From assembly GCA_910578715.1 (NCBI GenBank), contig CAJTRL010000056.1:1-25932 (forward strand): a stretch of 25,932 nucleotides of DNA, read 5' to 3'. Every line of letters starts with the position of its first letter. Positions within the stretch are counted from its first letter, which is position 1. Made by a program: the position numbers and the translations under genes. Source of the DNA: an uncultured Lachnospiraceae bacterium. Lineage in GTDB: Bacteria; Bacillota; Clostridia; Lachnospirales; Lachnospiraceae. Below the pieces are notes generated by a model. That model had not been told where the DNA came from. It searched no databases and saw only the letters and a list, made by a program, of their open reading frames with translations. Shown here piece after piece: positions 7,041-15,703 of this stretch.

Positions 7041-8189
7041 ATGCTGCACAAAAAACATTTTTTCCTCCTTCTGGCTTCTCTTGTATTTCTTCTGGGCGGA
7101 TGCGCCCGCAATGCAGAACCCGTTACAAAAACCGGGTTCTATTTCGATACGGTTATTCAGATAACCATATATGATGTGGGAAAAAAAGACTGTCTCGATG
7201 CCTGTATGGAACTGGCCGGAACCTACGAGGAAATGCTCAGCCCAACGGTAGAGGGGTCCGATATCTGGAACATCAACCACAGCAGCGGCTCGCCCGTACA
7301 AGTCTCCGATGAAACGGCGGAATTGTTACAGACAGCGCTTTCTTACTGCGAAATGAGCGGAGGGCGCATCGACCTGACGATGGAAACGGTCAGCGCTCTG
7401 TGGGATTTTCACCCGGCAGTAACATCTTCTTCCACAACCACTTCCCCGGACAGTTCCAGCTGCGGCTCCGAAACAGACACCGTAGGCGCCGCAAACCGGG
7501 TTCCGGACGAAGAAGCCATCGCAGAAGCGCTTTGCCATGTGGATTATCATAATCTGCTCATAGAAGGCACCACGGTTACGCTGCTTGACCCGGGAAGCCG
7601 GATAAGCCTCGGTTTTATCGCCAAAGGCTATATCGCGGATAAACTGAAAGAATATCTATTGTCTCAAAATATAGAGAGCGCCATCATCAATCTGGGCGGC
7701 AATCTGCTGGCGCTCGGCACAAAACCGGACGGCTCACCCTTCCAGTTCGGCATCCAGAGGCCCTTTGATGCCCAGGGAACGCCGATTACCGTTCTGCCTG
7801 TTTCCGATAAGTCCGCTGTGTCCTCCGGCGTCTATGAGCGGTATTTTTATCAGGACGATACGCTGTATCATCATATTCTGAATCCCGCAGACGGCTATCC
7901 GGTGCAGAACGAACTGTTAGGCGTCACAATCCTTTCGGACTCTTCCACGGCGGGAGACGCCCTTTCCACCACCTGTTTTGTGCTGGGTCCGGAAGAAGGC
8001 ATGCGGCTCATCGAATCGCTGGAGGGTGTGGAGGCTGTTTTTATCACCAAAGACTACTCCCTTCATTATTCCAGCGGCCTATTGTCCGGGGAATCTAACC
8101 ATTTTTCCCTATTTCCGGCACATTTCTCCCGCATCAGGGCTCAAACCGATAGTTTTCCCCGTAAAAATCAAGAAATCTTGCATTTGTAA
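7041..8189 (+). CDS. apbE: FAD:protein FMN transferase, lipoprotein
   Basis: ApbE proteins transfer FMN from FAD onto a Thr/Ser in target proteins such as RnfG and RnfD, outside the membrane. The protein has 382 residues. A lipoprotein signal ends in LLGGC (Cys 21). The fold shows TGFYFDTVIQITIYD, a substrate loop SLGFIAKGYIAD, NLGGNLLALG, HHILNPADGYPV and the Mg-site region STAGDALSTTCFVLG. A Ser/Thr-rich insertion (about 127-152) is unusual in the family and probably a surface loop. The last 15-20 residues look like an unconserved tail. The final 56 bp overlap the 3' end of the convergent LysM gene. GAGG lies 7 bases before the ATG. The rnf genes encoded in the same window give it likely substrates. 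Confidence 0.93.
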   Translation: MLHKKHFFLLLASLVFLLGGCARNAEPVTKTGFYFDTVIQITIYDVGKKDCLDACMELAGTYEEMLSPTVEGSDIWNINHSSGSPVQVSDETAELLQTALSYCEMSGGRIDLTMETVSALWDFHPAVTSSSTTTSPDSSSCGSETDTVGAANRVPDEEAIAEALCHVDYHNLLIEGTTVTLLDPGSRISLGFIAKGYIADKLKEYLLSQNIESAIINLGGNLLALGTKPDGSPFQFGIQRPFDAQGTPITVLPVSDKSAVSSGVYERYFYQDDTLYHHILNPADGYPVQNELLGVTILSDSSTAGDALSTTCFVLGPEEGMRLIESLEGVEAVFITKDYSLHYSSGLLSGESNHFSLFPAHFSRIRAQTDSFPRKNQEILHL

Positions 8190-9822
8190 GCAGTTCCATG
8201 TCGGGAATGACGGAAATCTTTCCCGAATATTCTCCCGATAAATCCAGCGTGCAGATTTCCGGGCATTCTTTTAAAAAGGAAAAATCCGTAACAAGCGGCG
8301 TGCGCAAGTACAGATACCGCAGTTCCTTACAGTTTTCCAGCACGGATAAATCCGTTATTTCCAGGAATCCCGCCGGCGCTCCTTTTGCATAACTGTATAC
8401 GCCTAAAAGCTGCAATGTCCGCACTTCGGTAAGCGCCGCAAGAAAACCGATATCCTCCACCGTATCGATGGCCGTCAGACTTAGAAATTTCAAATGTGTC
8501 ATATTGGAGATGAAAGAATAATCCACCAGGCCGCGGGCCGATATGGAGAACGTTTCCGCTTCCGCAAAATTTCCGAAATCCTCGTAAGAAAAAGAATTGT
8601 CCGTTCCGGGATAAATCTTTTCCATGTGTCCGTTAAACTCCACACACAATACGGGACCGCCTTTCGCTTCCGGGTCGTTGGACGCACGACGACTGCCGGG
8701 CTCATATAAAATGCAGTCAATCTCCGTAATCACGGCCAGGTCGCTGGCCATAACCGGACGTTCTTCAAATGCCTCTTTCTCCGCATCCGTCAGCTGCCAC
8801 AATTCGATGAGCGCATTGCGGAGGGCCTGCTCCAGCAGCGGCTCCTTCCACGCGATTTCATGGTCTCCGGGATAGTTTTTATCCGGCCGCGGAACAGAGA
8901 CCACATAATTTTTCATCGCCGAAGAAAAGGGATTGTGCAGTTCGGGATAATTCCAGTCGTAAGCACCTACATTGTCGGTCATCTTCGTATAACCCATGCC
9001 GACTCTTCCCCCGAAATCCTCGAAACTGGCCGCAATATAGCGGGTCACGTCGATGAGCTGCGTATCCTGTTCCGCGCCCTTTTTCCGCTCCCGTTTTCCG
9101 ATGACTTCCACCATGTTCCGCTCACCAAACCGGTAAAACACCACATATTCCTCGATGGCGCCGCCCTTATCGAAATCAAAGGAATAACCGCACAAATCAC
9201 AGCCATCCACCACCGTATATTTTTCAAACTGCAGATTGGACACCCGGCCGCCACAGTCCCCGCTGCACCGGATGACTTCCGCCCGGAACGCTTCCCAGTC
9301 CTCTTCCGTTGCCGTCAGCGCATTTTTCCCCATCGTGTTTGTGACGGGTAACGAGTAGACGCTGATATCGTCGGGAAAAACATCGTCCACATCCATATCG
9401 ATTCCCAGAAAATAACTGTGCTGTACCATATCCGGCGACGCGATATGAAATCCTCCCCCGGACCTTAATCCGCCCCTGTCATACCGGTCTTTCGGAATAT
9501 AAAGGCTTTCCGAAAGCATGAGCACATCGCCCGGCATCAGCAAATGCACGTCCGCTATCACATCCTGATTTTCCTGTAAAATTCTTTGATATTTTGTGCC
9601 GGTTCCCCAGAACCGTCTGGAAATTCCCCACAGCGTATCGCCGGGCTGCACCACATAACTTTCGCTTTCCGTCCCAAGCGCAATATAATCCGACGCTTCC
9701 GCATTATCCGGCAGCGTCTCAACGGGCCCGTAATCAAACTGCACCGCCAGACAGTCCAGTCTGGCGGTGCCAAAGATGCAGAGTGCCAGAAAGAAGGTTC
9801 CGAGTAGTCTGAAAAGTTTCAT
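8134..9822 (-). CDS. Secreted LysM protein with C-terminal leucine-rich repeats
   Basis: This protein has 562 residues. A signal peptide (about 1-26, hydrophobic core LLGTFFLALCIFGTA) is followed by one LysM domain at about 55-103 (SYVVQPGDTLWGIS ... NQDV ... LLMPGDVLML). LysM domains bind N-acetylglucosamine-containing glycans such as peptidoglycan. The middle (about 110-400) is not recognisable; it has a cysteine pair in VVDGCDLCGYSF and many acidic residues. The C-terminus (about 430-560) contains three to four leucine-rich repeats with the internalin-like rhythm THLKFLSLTAIDTVEDIGFL and CKELRYLYLRTPLVTDFSFL, likely for protein contact. There is no LPxTG anchor and no enzymatic motif, so wall retention would be through LysM. 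AAAGGA lies 9 bases before the start, and a TATAAT box is at 9860-9855. Confidence 0.85.
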   Translation of the reverse strand: MKLFRLLGTFFLALCIFGTARLDCLAVQFDYGPVETLPDNAEASDYIALGTESESYVVQPGDTLWGISRRFWGTGTKYQRILQENQDVIADVHLLMPGDVLMLSESLYIPKDRYDRGGLRSGGGFHIASPDMVQHSYFLGIDMDVDDVFPDDISVYSLPVTNTMGKNALTATEEDWEAFRAEVIRCSGDCGGRVSNLQFEKYTVVDGCDLCGYSFDFDKGGAIEEYVVFYRFGERNMVEVIGKRERKKGAEQDTQLIDVTRYIAASFEDFGGRVGMGYTKMTDNVGAYDWNYPELHNPFSSAMKNYVVSVPRPDKNYPGDHEIAWKEPLLEQALRNALIELWQLTDAEKEAFEERPVMASDLAVITEIDCILYEPGSRRASNDPEAKGGPVLCVEFNGHMEKIYPGTDNSFSYEDFGNFAEAETFSISARGLVDYSFISNMTHLKFLSLTAIDTVEDIGFLAALTEVRTLQLLGVYSYAKGAPAGFLEITDLSVLENCKELRYLYLRTPLVTDFSFLKECPEICTLDLSGEYSGKISVIPDMELLTNARFLDFYGENYRFEP

Positions 9823-9854
9823 AAAGTATATTCCTTTCTTTTTTCTTTCAGACT

Positions 9855-9886
9855 ATTATAAAACCGACTTGCATCAAACTTGCATC
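9855..9886 (-). promoter_or_regulatory. Promoter of the LysM gene with two tandem 9-bp repeats
   Basis: TATAAT (9860-9855, minus) is a clear -10 box. The -35 hexamer is poor (GCAAGT), but it and the spacer are covered by two tandem copies of ACTTGCATC (9867-9875 and 9878-9886, 11 bp apart, about one helix turn). This layout suits a regulator bound over the -35 region. Confidence 0.45.
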
Positions 9887-9936
9887 ATTTTCATTAAAAT
9901 ATTTTCTACAGGATATATTCTTGCCCGCTTATCTGA

Positions 9937-12309
9937 TTATGATAACGGTACTTCACAGCTCTCTCCCGCCAATAAAGTAATTTGAATCGATTTTTCCCGG
10001 TACTTTATCGTCGTATCATAATCGGAAAATGCGCGAATCGTACAGGTCTGCAGCCTTCCGTCTTTCCAGGCAATGGTAACCTCGGCATTCCCAACCAGCC
10101 GGAGGCCTTTCACCATTCCGCTGTTCCAGGCTCCGGGCAGTGCCGGTAATAAGATTACCCTGTCCCGATTACTTTGTACTAACATCTGGGCAATCGCCGC
10201 AGCCGCGCCGAAATTACCGTCTATCTGGAACGGGGGATGTTTGTCAAATAAGTTCGGATAGGTAGATTTTTCCAGCATTTTCTCCAGATTTTCATATGCC
10301 TTCTCTCCATCCCATAACTTTGCATAATGGTTCATAATCCACGCCCTGCTCCATCCGGTATGTCCTCCGCCATTCTGCAGACGCCTCTCCAGTGTTTTCC
10401 GCGCGGCGGCTGCCAGTTCGGGTGTTCCGTCCATCGTAATTTCATCCGAAGGATATAGCCCATACAAGTGTGAAATATGCCTGTGCCCCGGCTCCGCTTC
10501 TTCGTACTCTTCCATCCATTCCAAAATCGTTCCCTGACTCCCCACTCTGGTAGGCATCAGCCGTTCCTTTATCCGGGCAAGCTCTGCAAGAAATTCTTTT
10601 ATGTCATCAATCCCTTCTATTTTAAATTCCCCAGCCTCTTGTTCCAGCACCCTGCCGGCTTCTATGCACCCATTTAGAAGATGCCGCAGTATCTGATTGT
10701 CCATCGTTGCTCCAATACAACAGGAGCCGTGCTCTCCACTCGGCAGAATATAGGTATTTTCCGGCGAAACAGACGGAGACGTTACCAGATACCCATCCTT
10801 CTCCACCAGAAAATCCACAAAGAATAATGCCGCCTCTGCCATCACCGGGAAAGCCTCCCGTAAAAATGCTTTATCCTGAGTGTATTCAAAATGTGTCCAC
10901 AAATGCGTGCATAACCATGCCGCTCCCATGACCCAGTATGTGCCCGGAATCCAGAGGTCCTGTGGTGAACAGTCTCCATGAATATCCGTATTATGATGGG
11001 CGACGAATCCCCGGCATCCATACATCTGTCTCGCTGTCTTTCTTCCGTTTATCTGCATCTTCTTTAACAATGGCAGCAAAGTCGCATGACATTCTGCAAG
11101 ATTGCATGTCTCTGCCGGCCAGTAATTCATCTCTAAATTGATGTTAATCGTATACTTACTGTCCCAGGGCGGCGTAAAATCTTTGTTCCAGATTCCCTGA
11201 AGCGTGGCCGGCAAATCTCCCTCTCTGCTGCTGCATATCAAAAGATATCTTCCATAATCAAACAGCTGTTTCATCAGTCCGATATCTCCACTGGAGTTCG
11301 ATAATCTCTCATCGGTCGGTAAAGCACCGGCTTCCCTGTCTTCCGGAATATCCAGCGATAACTGTACTCTGTCATACAGCAGTCTGTAATCCTGTATATG
11401 TTCCGCCCGAAGGGTCTCGTACTCCGTATTCATACATACATCAATTCTTTCGGACAGCCGTTCCCGGAGCATAGACTGCAAAGCCAGCTGGTAAAGGTAT
11501 TCCTGCTGCTCTATTTCCCCTAATCCAAAGTACTCTAATTCTTCCGGGAATTCCTTTTCTGCAAGAAAGGTTCTGACATATTTATGTTTCTCTTCCGGGG
11601 CAAAATGATATGTCGTATCGGCCGCATAATAAAGAACTGCTTCATCTGCGGCCTCAACGCACAGATTTTCGCCAATCAGCCGCAGACATCCGCCTTTTAC
11701 TTTTGCCCGGAGCATGGATGCAAATTCCACGCCGCCCCGTCCCAGATTGCCATAAAGCAGAATGCCGTCCTCTCCCCATTTCCCTACGCCGTCATAAAAG
11801 CGTCCTCTCGACAGAGACGCTGTCAGATTTATTTTCCCCCGCTCTGAAGATTTCAGGCGTATTATCATACAGCCGTTCGGTCTGGAAATAAAAAATTCCC
11901 TCTCATAATTCACACCGTCCAGAGAAAAATGAACTTTGGAAACTGCGGTATCTAAATCAAGACTTCTCTGATATCCTTCCGCCGCACCCTGACAGTGATA
12001 ATCCATTTCAATCTCACCCAGCGTCTGATAAGGATGCTGGCTTTGCGGACACCCGGAACCGGCCAGGAGCAATAACCGCTCCGCCTCCTGAATCTTACCG
12101 GCAGATAAATGCTCACGAATTTGCGGCAGATACGCTTTTAAATCGGGATTATTCCGGTCCACTCTTCCCCCGTACCACATACTTTCTTCATTCACCTGAA
12201 TGCGCTCTTTGTCAATCCCGCCAAATACCATTGCCCCAAGTCTGCCGTTTCCAAGCGGAAGCGCTTCCTCCCACTGCCTGGCCGGTTTCCGATACCACAA
12301 CTGATTCAT
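9937..12309 (-). CDS. GH95 family glycosidase (alpha-L-fucosidase / alpha-L-galactosidase type)
   Basis: GH95 enzymes are inverting glycosidases that remove terminal alpha-1,2-linked L-fucose, or L-galactose, from host and plant glycans. The protein has 790 residues, the usual length for a stand-alone member. It opens with LWYRKPARQWEEALPLGNGRLGAMVFGG and NEESMWYGG. The active-site asparagines lie in NINLEMNYW (Asn 389 and 391). The likely catalytic acid is Glu 517 in SPSVSPENTY, and the base-side Asp 697 is in FQIDGNFGAAAA, so all key positions are present. There is no signal peptide, so it should act in the cytoplasm on imported oligosaccharides. No fucose transporter or catabolic gene is next to it here. 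It has a GGAGGA ribosome site and its own promoter at 12339-12368. Confidence 0.93.
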   Translation of the reverse strand: MNQLWYRKPARQWEEALPLGNGRLGAMVFGGIDKERIQVNEESMWYGGRVDRNNPDLKAYLPQIREHLSAGKIQEAERLLLLAGSGCPQSQHPYQTLGEIEMDYHCQGAAEGYQRSLDLDTAVSKVHFSLDGVNYEREFFISRPNGCMIIRLKSSERGKINLTASLSRGRFYDGVGKWGEDGILLYGNLGRGGVEFASMLRAKVKGGCLRLIGENLCVEAADEAVLYYAADTTYHFAPEEKHKYVRTFLAEKEFPEELEYFGLGEIEQQEYLYQLALQSMLRERLSERIDVCMNTEYETLRAEHIQDYRLLYDRVQLSLDIPEDREAGALPTDERLSNSSGDIGLMKQLFDYGRYLLICSSREGDLPATLQGIWNKDFTPPWDSKYTININLEMNYWPAETCNLAECHATLLPLLKKMQINGRKTARQMYGCRGFVAHHNTDIHGDCSPQDLWIPGTYWVMGAAWLCTHLWTHFEYTQDKAFLREAFPVMAEAALFFVDFLVEKDGYLVTSPSVSPENTYILPSGEHGSCCIGATMDNQILRHLLNGCIEAGRVLEQEAGEFKIEGIDDIKEFLAELARIKERLMPTRVGSQGTILEWMEEYEEAEPGHRHISHLYGLYPSDEITMDGTPELAAAARKTLERRLQNGGGHTGWSRAWIMNHYAKLWDGEKAYENLEKMLEKSTYPNLFDKHPPFQIDGNFGAAAAIAQMLVQSNRDRVILLPALPGAWNSGMVKGLRLVGNAEVTIAWKDGRLQTCTIRAFSDYDTTIKYREKSIQITLLAGESCEVPLS

Positions 12310-12338
12310 ATAGGTTCCTCCATCATTTATTAAATCAA

Positions 12339-12368
12339 ATTATAGCAAAGGAGCCATATATTCCGCAA
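12339..12368 (-). promoter_or_regulatory. Promoter of the GH95 gene
   Basis: On the minus strand TTGCGG (12368-12363) and TATAAT (12344-12339) are separated by 18 bp, about 30 bp before the ATG. The palindrome AACCGGTT (12367-12374) overlaps the upstream edge of the -35 and could be an operator half. Confidence 0.6.
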
Positions 12369-12442
12369 CCGGTTATCATAAATTTTCAACCTTATACGCA
12401 ACAAATCCGCCTTTCGGCAGTCTCTCACCAGCCGGCATCATC

Positions 12443-14635
12443 TCACCCGATTTGCAGCTGTTTTTTCAAGGTTCTGACAGTTGCCCGGTAAACAAAATAG
12501 AACAGCAGTCCAATCAGGAACAGTACGCCCAGGCAGACGCCCATCCCGATGATTTCCGAAGAAACAATCTGTCCGTCGTTGACATACAAAATCATGCCAT
12601 AATATAAATACATGGCCGCCATCCCGACAAACGCCGGCGTCCGGAACACATTGCCGCACTGGCTTCGCACTTCTTTTTCCAGAAAAGCCTGGGATGCTCC
12701 GAGTTTCTTTAAATCGTCAAAAATGTAGCGGTTATTCAGTGCAATGGTCTGACAGCGGGTATAGCAGATGACGAGCGCCGTCGTGAGACATACGATAAAG
12801 ATAAAAAGGAACATCATAAAAAATACCGCCATTGTTACCAGAAAGTCGTTGATATCCAGAATTCTGAATTTCGGCTGATACCGCCAGTTCATTTTAAAGC
12901 TCGAGGATTCCTTTTCCTCATAGGAAACTTCCATAAACGGGTCCGAATCCGCCCAGTATTCTTCTCCCGCTTCATCCGCCATAACTTTGTCCACACGGTC
13001 GTAATGAACGGAAATTTCGCAGCTTTTATCAAAAGAAGAAACAAACCGGTACCATAAATCCCTGGCAAATTCATACGAATCTTTTCCATCGGCATTAAAA
13101 CGTACCATAACGCCCCGCCATTCGTCGGAAAGCTCTTCCGCCAAAAGCATGTAATCCTCATTGCTTACCACGGCGAGCATTCTTATCCCCATAAGCAGGT
13201 CATCGTGCAGATAACCCGCAAATTCAGTTTCTATCTGTTTCCCTGTCGTTATACTGGTCAGGTGGCCGGCGCTTTCGTTGGTATTTACGGAAGCCTCTTC
13301 CTTATCCGTAACAAACAGATAAGCGCCGGGTACAATATCTACCGTCTCCCCGGTCATCCTCGCATATGCGTCCTCCGAAAGCAGTACCATTTCACAGCTG
13401 ACCGGTTGATACTCTATATGAAAATGTTTTCCGTCCGCTTCTTCCACCATCGTATTTCCTCCGGCGCCCACCGTAATATATTCACAGGTTTCCCAATCCT
13501 TCAAAGCAATTCCGTGCTCCTCCGCCAGTGCTTCCACCGTGGCTTTGTCCGGAACGTTCTGGTCAGAACGGTATTCATAGAAATAATCAAAAGACCTTTC
13601 GGCATATTTGAGCATCGCACTGGAAGTCATTGTGGGCAGATAAAAGATGGCAAAACAGGCGCCGGCTACCAGAAGCGTCACAATAATCAGATTGTTTACG
13701 GTCTGTTTTCCCTGAAATTTCATCATGCTGCGGGAAATAATGTTTTTATACAAGTTTTTCTTCCGTCCCGACATGCCCGGCAGATTTCTCCATCCGTTTA
13801 CCACCGCATGCAGCATGACCATATAAAGTCCCACAAAAACCGGCACATACAGAATGCCGAGCCAGGCCGGAGGGTAAGCGTTCATCACGTCCATCCAGAT
13901 GCCGGGCGCGCCGTAGCCAAGCGCCGCTCCGATGATAATCAGTACGACTCCAACGGGGCCGCACCATCTCCCCAGTTCTTTCACCGGCTCATTGATATGC
14001 TCTTCCCGGATGACTTCCATAATATTGGTTCTTCGCACATACCGCCGGGCGCTCATACAGGCAAACCCCGTCACCAGCAGCCAGAACAGGAACGACAGGA
14101 AAAGGCACCGCAAATCAAACCGCAGAACCATATCACTGCTGTCCACCAAAAACACCCTAAATGCGCTCCAAATCAGCCATACGAGCGGAAATCCGGCAAT
14201 GATTCCGGCAATGCTGGAAAGACTGCTCAGCAGAAATACCTCCCGGAACAATCCCGGAAAAAGTTTTTTTCTGGAAGCGCCGAGCGCCATCAGAATGCCG
14301 AGCTGCCTCGATTTGTGCCGGAAAAACAGCCCTGTCGCATACAGCGTAAAAACCACGCACCCAGCCAGTGTCATGAAGAAAATCATATCCATTTGCTTTC
14401 TGCTGTCCCCTCCCGGCGGAAAAACCGTCTGAATCGTCGGAGAAAACATCAGGGCCGCATAGCCCGAAACAATCATCAGCGCCATGAAATTACAGAATAA
14501 ATACAGCTTCGCCTGTTTTCTGCCCGCCCGCTGTAATTTCTGTTCCATTTTCTGCATCGTGCGCACCGGCTCCGCCACTGTATGCTCCGTTTCCGTCCGT
14601 TCCATTTCTGCCTGCGTTTCATGTTCCCGCATCAT
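12443..14635 (-). CDS. FtsX-type ABC transporter permease, BceB-like
   Basis: This protein of 730 residues has about ten membrane helices. The first four lie within about 46-195 and three more within about 225-332. A large external domain (about 335-590) and three C-terminal helices (about 598-715) follow. This is the layout of BceB/SalY permeases, which detoxify or sense cell-wall-active peptides and similar molecules. The RQLGILMALGASRKKL loop after the second helix is the usual FtsX coupling segment, and a second KKLGASQAFLEKEV copy precedes the last helices. The N-terminus has an extra hydrophilic 40-residue stretch rich in Glu/Thr that I do not recognise. Its ATG overlaps the ATPase stop by 4 bp (ATGA), with AGGAGG 7 bases upstream. 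The substrate is unknown. Confidence 0.9.
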   Translation of the reverse strand: MMREHETQAEMERTETEHTVAEPVRTMQKMEQKLQRAGRKQAKLYLFCNFMALMIVSGYAALMFSPTIQTVFPPGGDSRKQMDMIFFMTLAGCVVFTLYATGLFFRHKSRQLGILMALGASRKKLFPGLFREVFLLSSLSSIAGIIAGFPLVWLIWSAFRVFLVDSSDMVLRFDLRCLFLSFLFWLLVTGFACMSARRYVRRTNIMEVIREEHINEPVKELGRWCGPVGVVLIIIGAALGYGAPGIWMDVMNAYPPAWLGILYVPVFVGLYMVMLHAVVNGWRNLPGMSGRKKNLYKNIISRSMMKFQGKQTVNNLIIVTLLVAGACFAIFYLPTMTSSAMLKYAERSFDYFYEYRSDQNVPDKATVEALAEEHGIALKDWETCEYITVGAGGNTMVEEADGKHFHIEYQPVSCEMVLLSEDAYARMTGETVDIVPGAYLFVTDKEEASVNTNESAGHLTSITTGKQIETEFAGYLHDDLLMGIRMLAVVSNEDYMLLAEELSDEWRGVMVRFNADGKDSYEFARDLWYRFVSSFDKSCEISVHYDRVDKVMADEAGEEYWADSDPFMEVSYEEKESSSFKMNWRYQPKFRILDINDFLVTMAVFFMMFLFIFIVCLTTALVICYTRCQTIALNNRYIFDDLKKLGASQAFLEKEVRSQCGNVFRTPAFVGMAAMYLYYGMILYVNDGQIVSSEIIGMGVCLGVLFLIGLLFYFVYRATVRTLKKQLQIG

Positions 14636-15384
14636 ATGCTCACCTCCTGGTCGCTCATTTCTTTGATAACCTGTAAAAGCTCATCCTGAAATTCTCTGCG
14701 GTTTCCCGTCTGCTCCAGCTGGCGGTATATGTTTCCGTCTTTAAACAAGATAACCCGGTCACAGAAGGACGCCGCAAAACTGTCATGCGTCACCATGAAA
14801 ATTGTCGCCTTCATCTTCTCTCTCGCACTTCCGAACGCCTCGATGACCGCGCGGCTCGATTTGGAATCCAGATTTCCCGTAGGCTCGTCGGCAAGAATCA
14901 TCAGCGGACGGTTAATCAGGCTTCTCGCCACAGCGGCCCTCTGCTTTTCACCGCCGGAAATTTCTGCGGGGTACTTGTTCATGATATGGCCGATGCCAAA
15001 CAGCGATACCAGTTCATTCGCAAGCGCTTCCGCATCCACGCCGACCTCACCCTGAACAATGCGGGGCACCAGAATATTTTCGCGGACTGTCAGGCCGTCC
15101 AGCAACATAAAATCCTGAAAAACAAAACCCAGTTTTTCGTTCCTTATCCTGGCAAGCCCGTCCTCGCTTAATCCGGCCAGAGATTTTCCGCCGAGCGTAA
15201 TCTCGCCTTCTTCAAAAGGAATATAACAGGAAATACAGTTTAAGAGTGTGGTTTTTCCGGACCCCGACGGCCCCATGACCGCGACGAACTCTCCCTTTTC
15301 CACATGGAAATCTATTCCCTTTAGTACCGGGTATTTGATTTTCCCCGTCTCATAAGATTTGTAAAGATTTTTGACATATAACAT
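14632..15384 (-). CDS. ABC transporter ATP-binding protein, BceA/LolD type
   Basis: This protein of 250 residues is a single nucleotide-binding domain of the MacB/LolD/BceA group. Visible motifs are Walker A GPSGSGKT (38-45), Q-loop FVFQ (Gln 90), signature ISGGEKQR (142-149), Walker B LMILADEPTGNLDS (161 onward) and the switch histidine in MVTHD. It energises the permease encoded immediately downstream, with which it shares a 4-bp overlap. The start has GGGGAGG 7 bases upstream. It is divergent from the LytTR/GHKL regulator genes. That arrangement is typical of a transporter controlled by the neighbouring two-component system, though BceAB pairs are more often run by OmpR-type regulators. 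Confidence 0.95.
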   Translation of the reverse strand: MLYVKNLYKSYETGKIKYPVLKGIDFHVEKGEFVAVMGPSGSGKTTLLNCISCYIPFEEGEITLGGKSLAGLSEDGLARIRNEKLGFVFQDFMLLDGLTVRENILVPRIVQGEVGVDAEALANELVSLFGIGHIMNKYPAEISGGEKQRAAVARSLINRPLMILADEPTGNLDSKSSRAVIEAFGSAREKMKATIFMVTHDSFAASFCDRVILFKDGNIYRQLEQTGNRREFQDELLQVIKEMSDQEVSI

Positions 15385-15703
15385 CGCAATGCCTCCCCTT
15401 TCCTTTTTGTGATACAGCTACCATAGCATAAATCGCCGGAAGGCATGAAAGGCGATGTCATATCCGTCCGCTTTTCTGTAAAGTCTGACACGGCTCTGCA
15501 AAAAATGTAAAGTTTGGCGCTTTCCATGTAAAGTTTGACAGGGACGCAGAATACAAAAACTGTATTTTTGCCCAAACTATGATAAAATAAAAACAATTCC
15601 GTCAACAGGTATCATCAAAATCGGACTGCTGATATCTGGCATCAACCACACGGATTCTGCAAAATCCGACTGCCAATATCCGTCACCCAAAGGAGGCTTT
15701 CAT
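15385..15703. promoter_or_regulatory. Divergent control region between the ABC transporter and the LytTR/GHKL genes
   Basis: This 319-bp stretch has no gene. Leftwards, TATGCT or TATGGT (15430-15420) could be the -10 for the ABC genes, with poor -35 sequences. A 6-bp inverted repeat ATCGCC/GGCGAT (15432-15456) sits near that -35. In the centre are three copies of a 13-bp motif (15477-15539), described separately. Rightwards, TATGAT (15578-15583) is a good -10 for the regulator gene with a poor -35. The leader then holds a diverged direct duplication (15616-15647 and 15660-15688) and a small hairpin (15651-15668). AAAGGAGG at 15690-15697 precedes the start codon. Confidence 0.6.
15477..15539 (+). 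promoter_or_regulatory. Three direct repeats TGTAAAGTyTGrC, probable LytTR-regulator sites
   Basis: The copies are at 15477-15489, 15506-15518 and 15527-15539. The last two are 21 bp apart, the two-helix-turn spacing seen between LytTR-protein half sites (AgrA, ComE, VirR type). The core AAAGTTTGG of the middle copy fits the general LytTR half-site pattern. The first pair are 29 bp apart. Both flanking promoters have weak -35 boxes, which suits activation from here. Confidence 0.55.

Noticed and set aside
13205..14500. Long plus-strand open frame (431 codons) opposite the permease gene
   Set aside because: It is the antisense shadow of a well-supported FtsX-type permease. The translation is rich in His, Arg and Gln with no family pattern, and there is no ribosome site.
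15321..15605. Minus-strand 94-codon frame overlapping the ABC ATPase start
   Set aside because: It spans the divergent control region in another frame and has no ribosome site or recognisable protein content.
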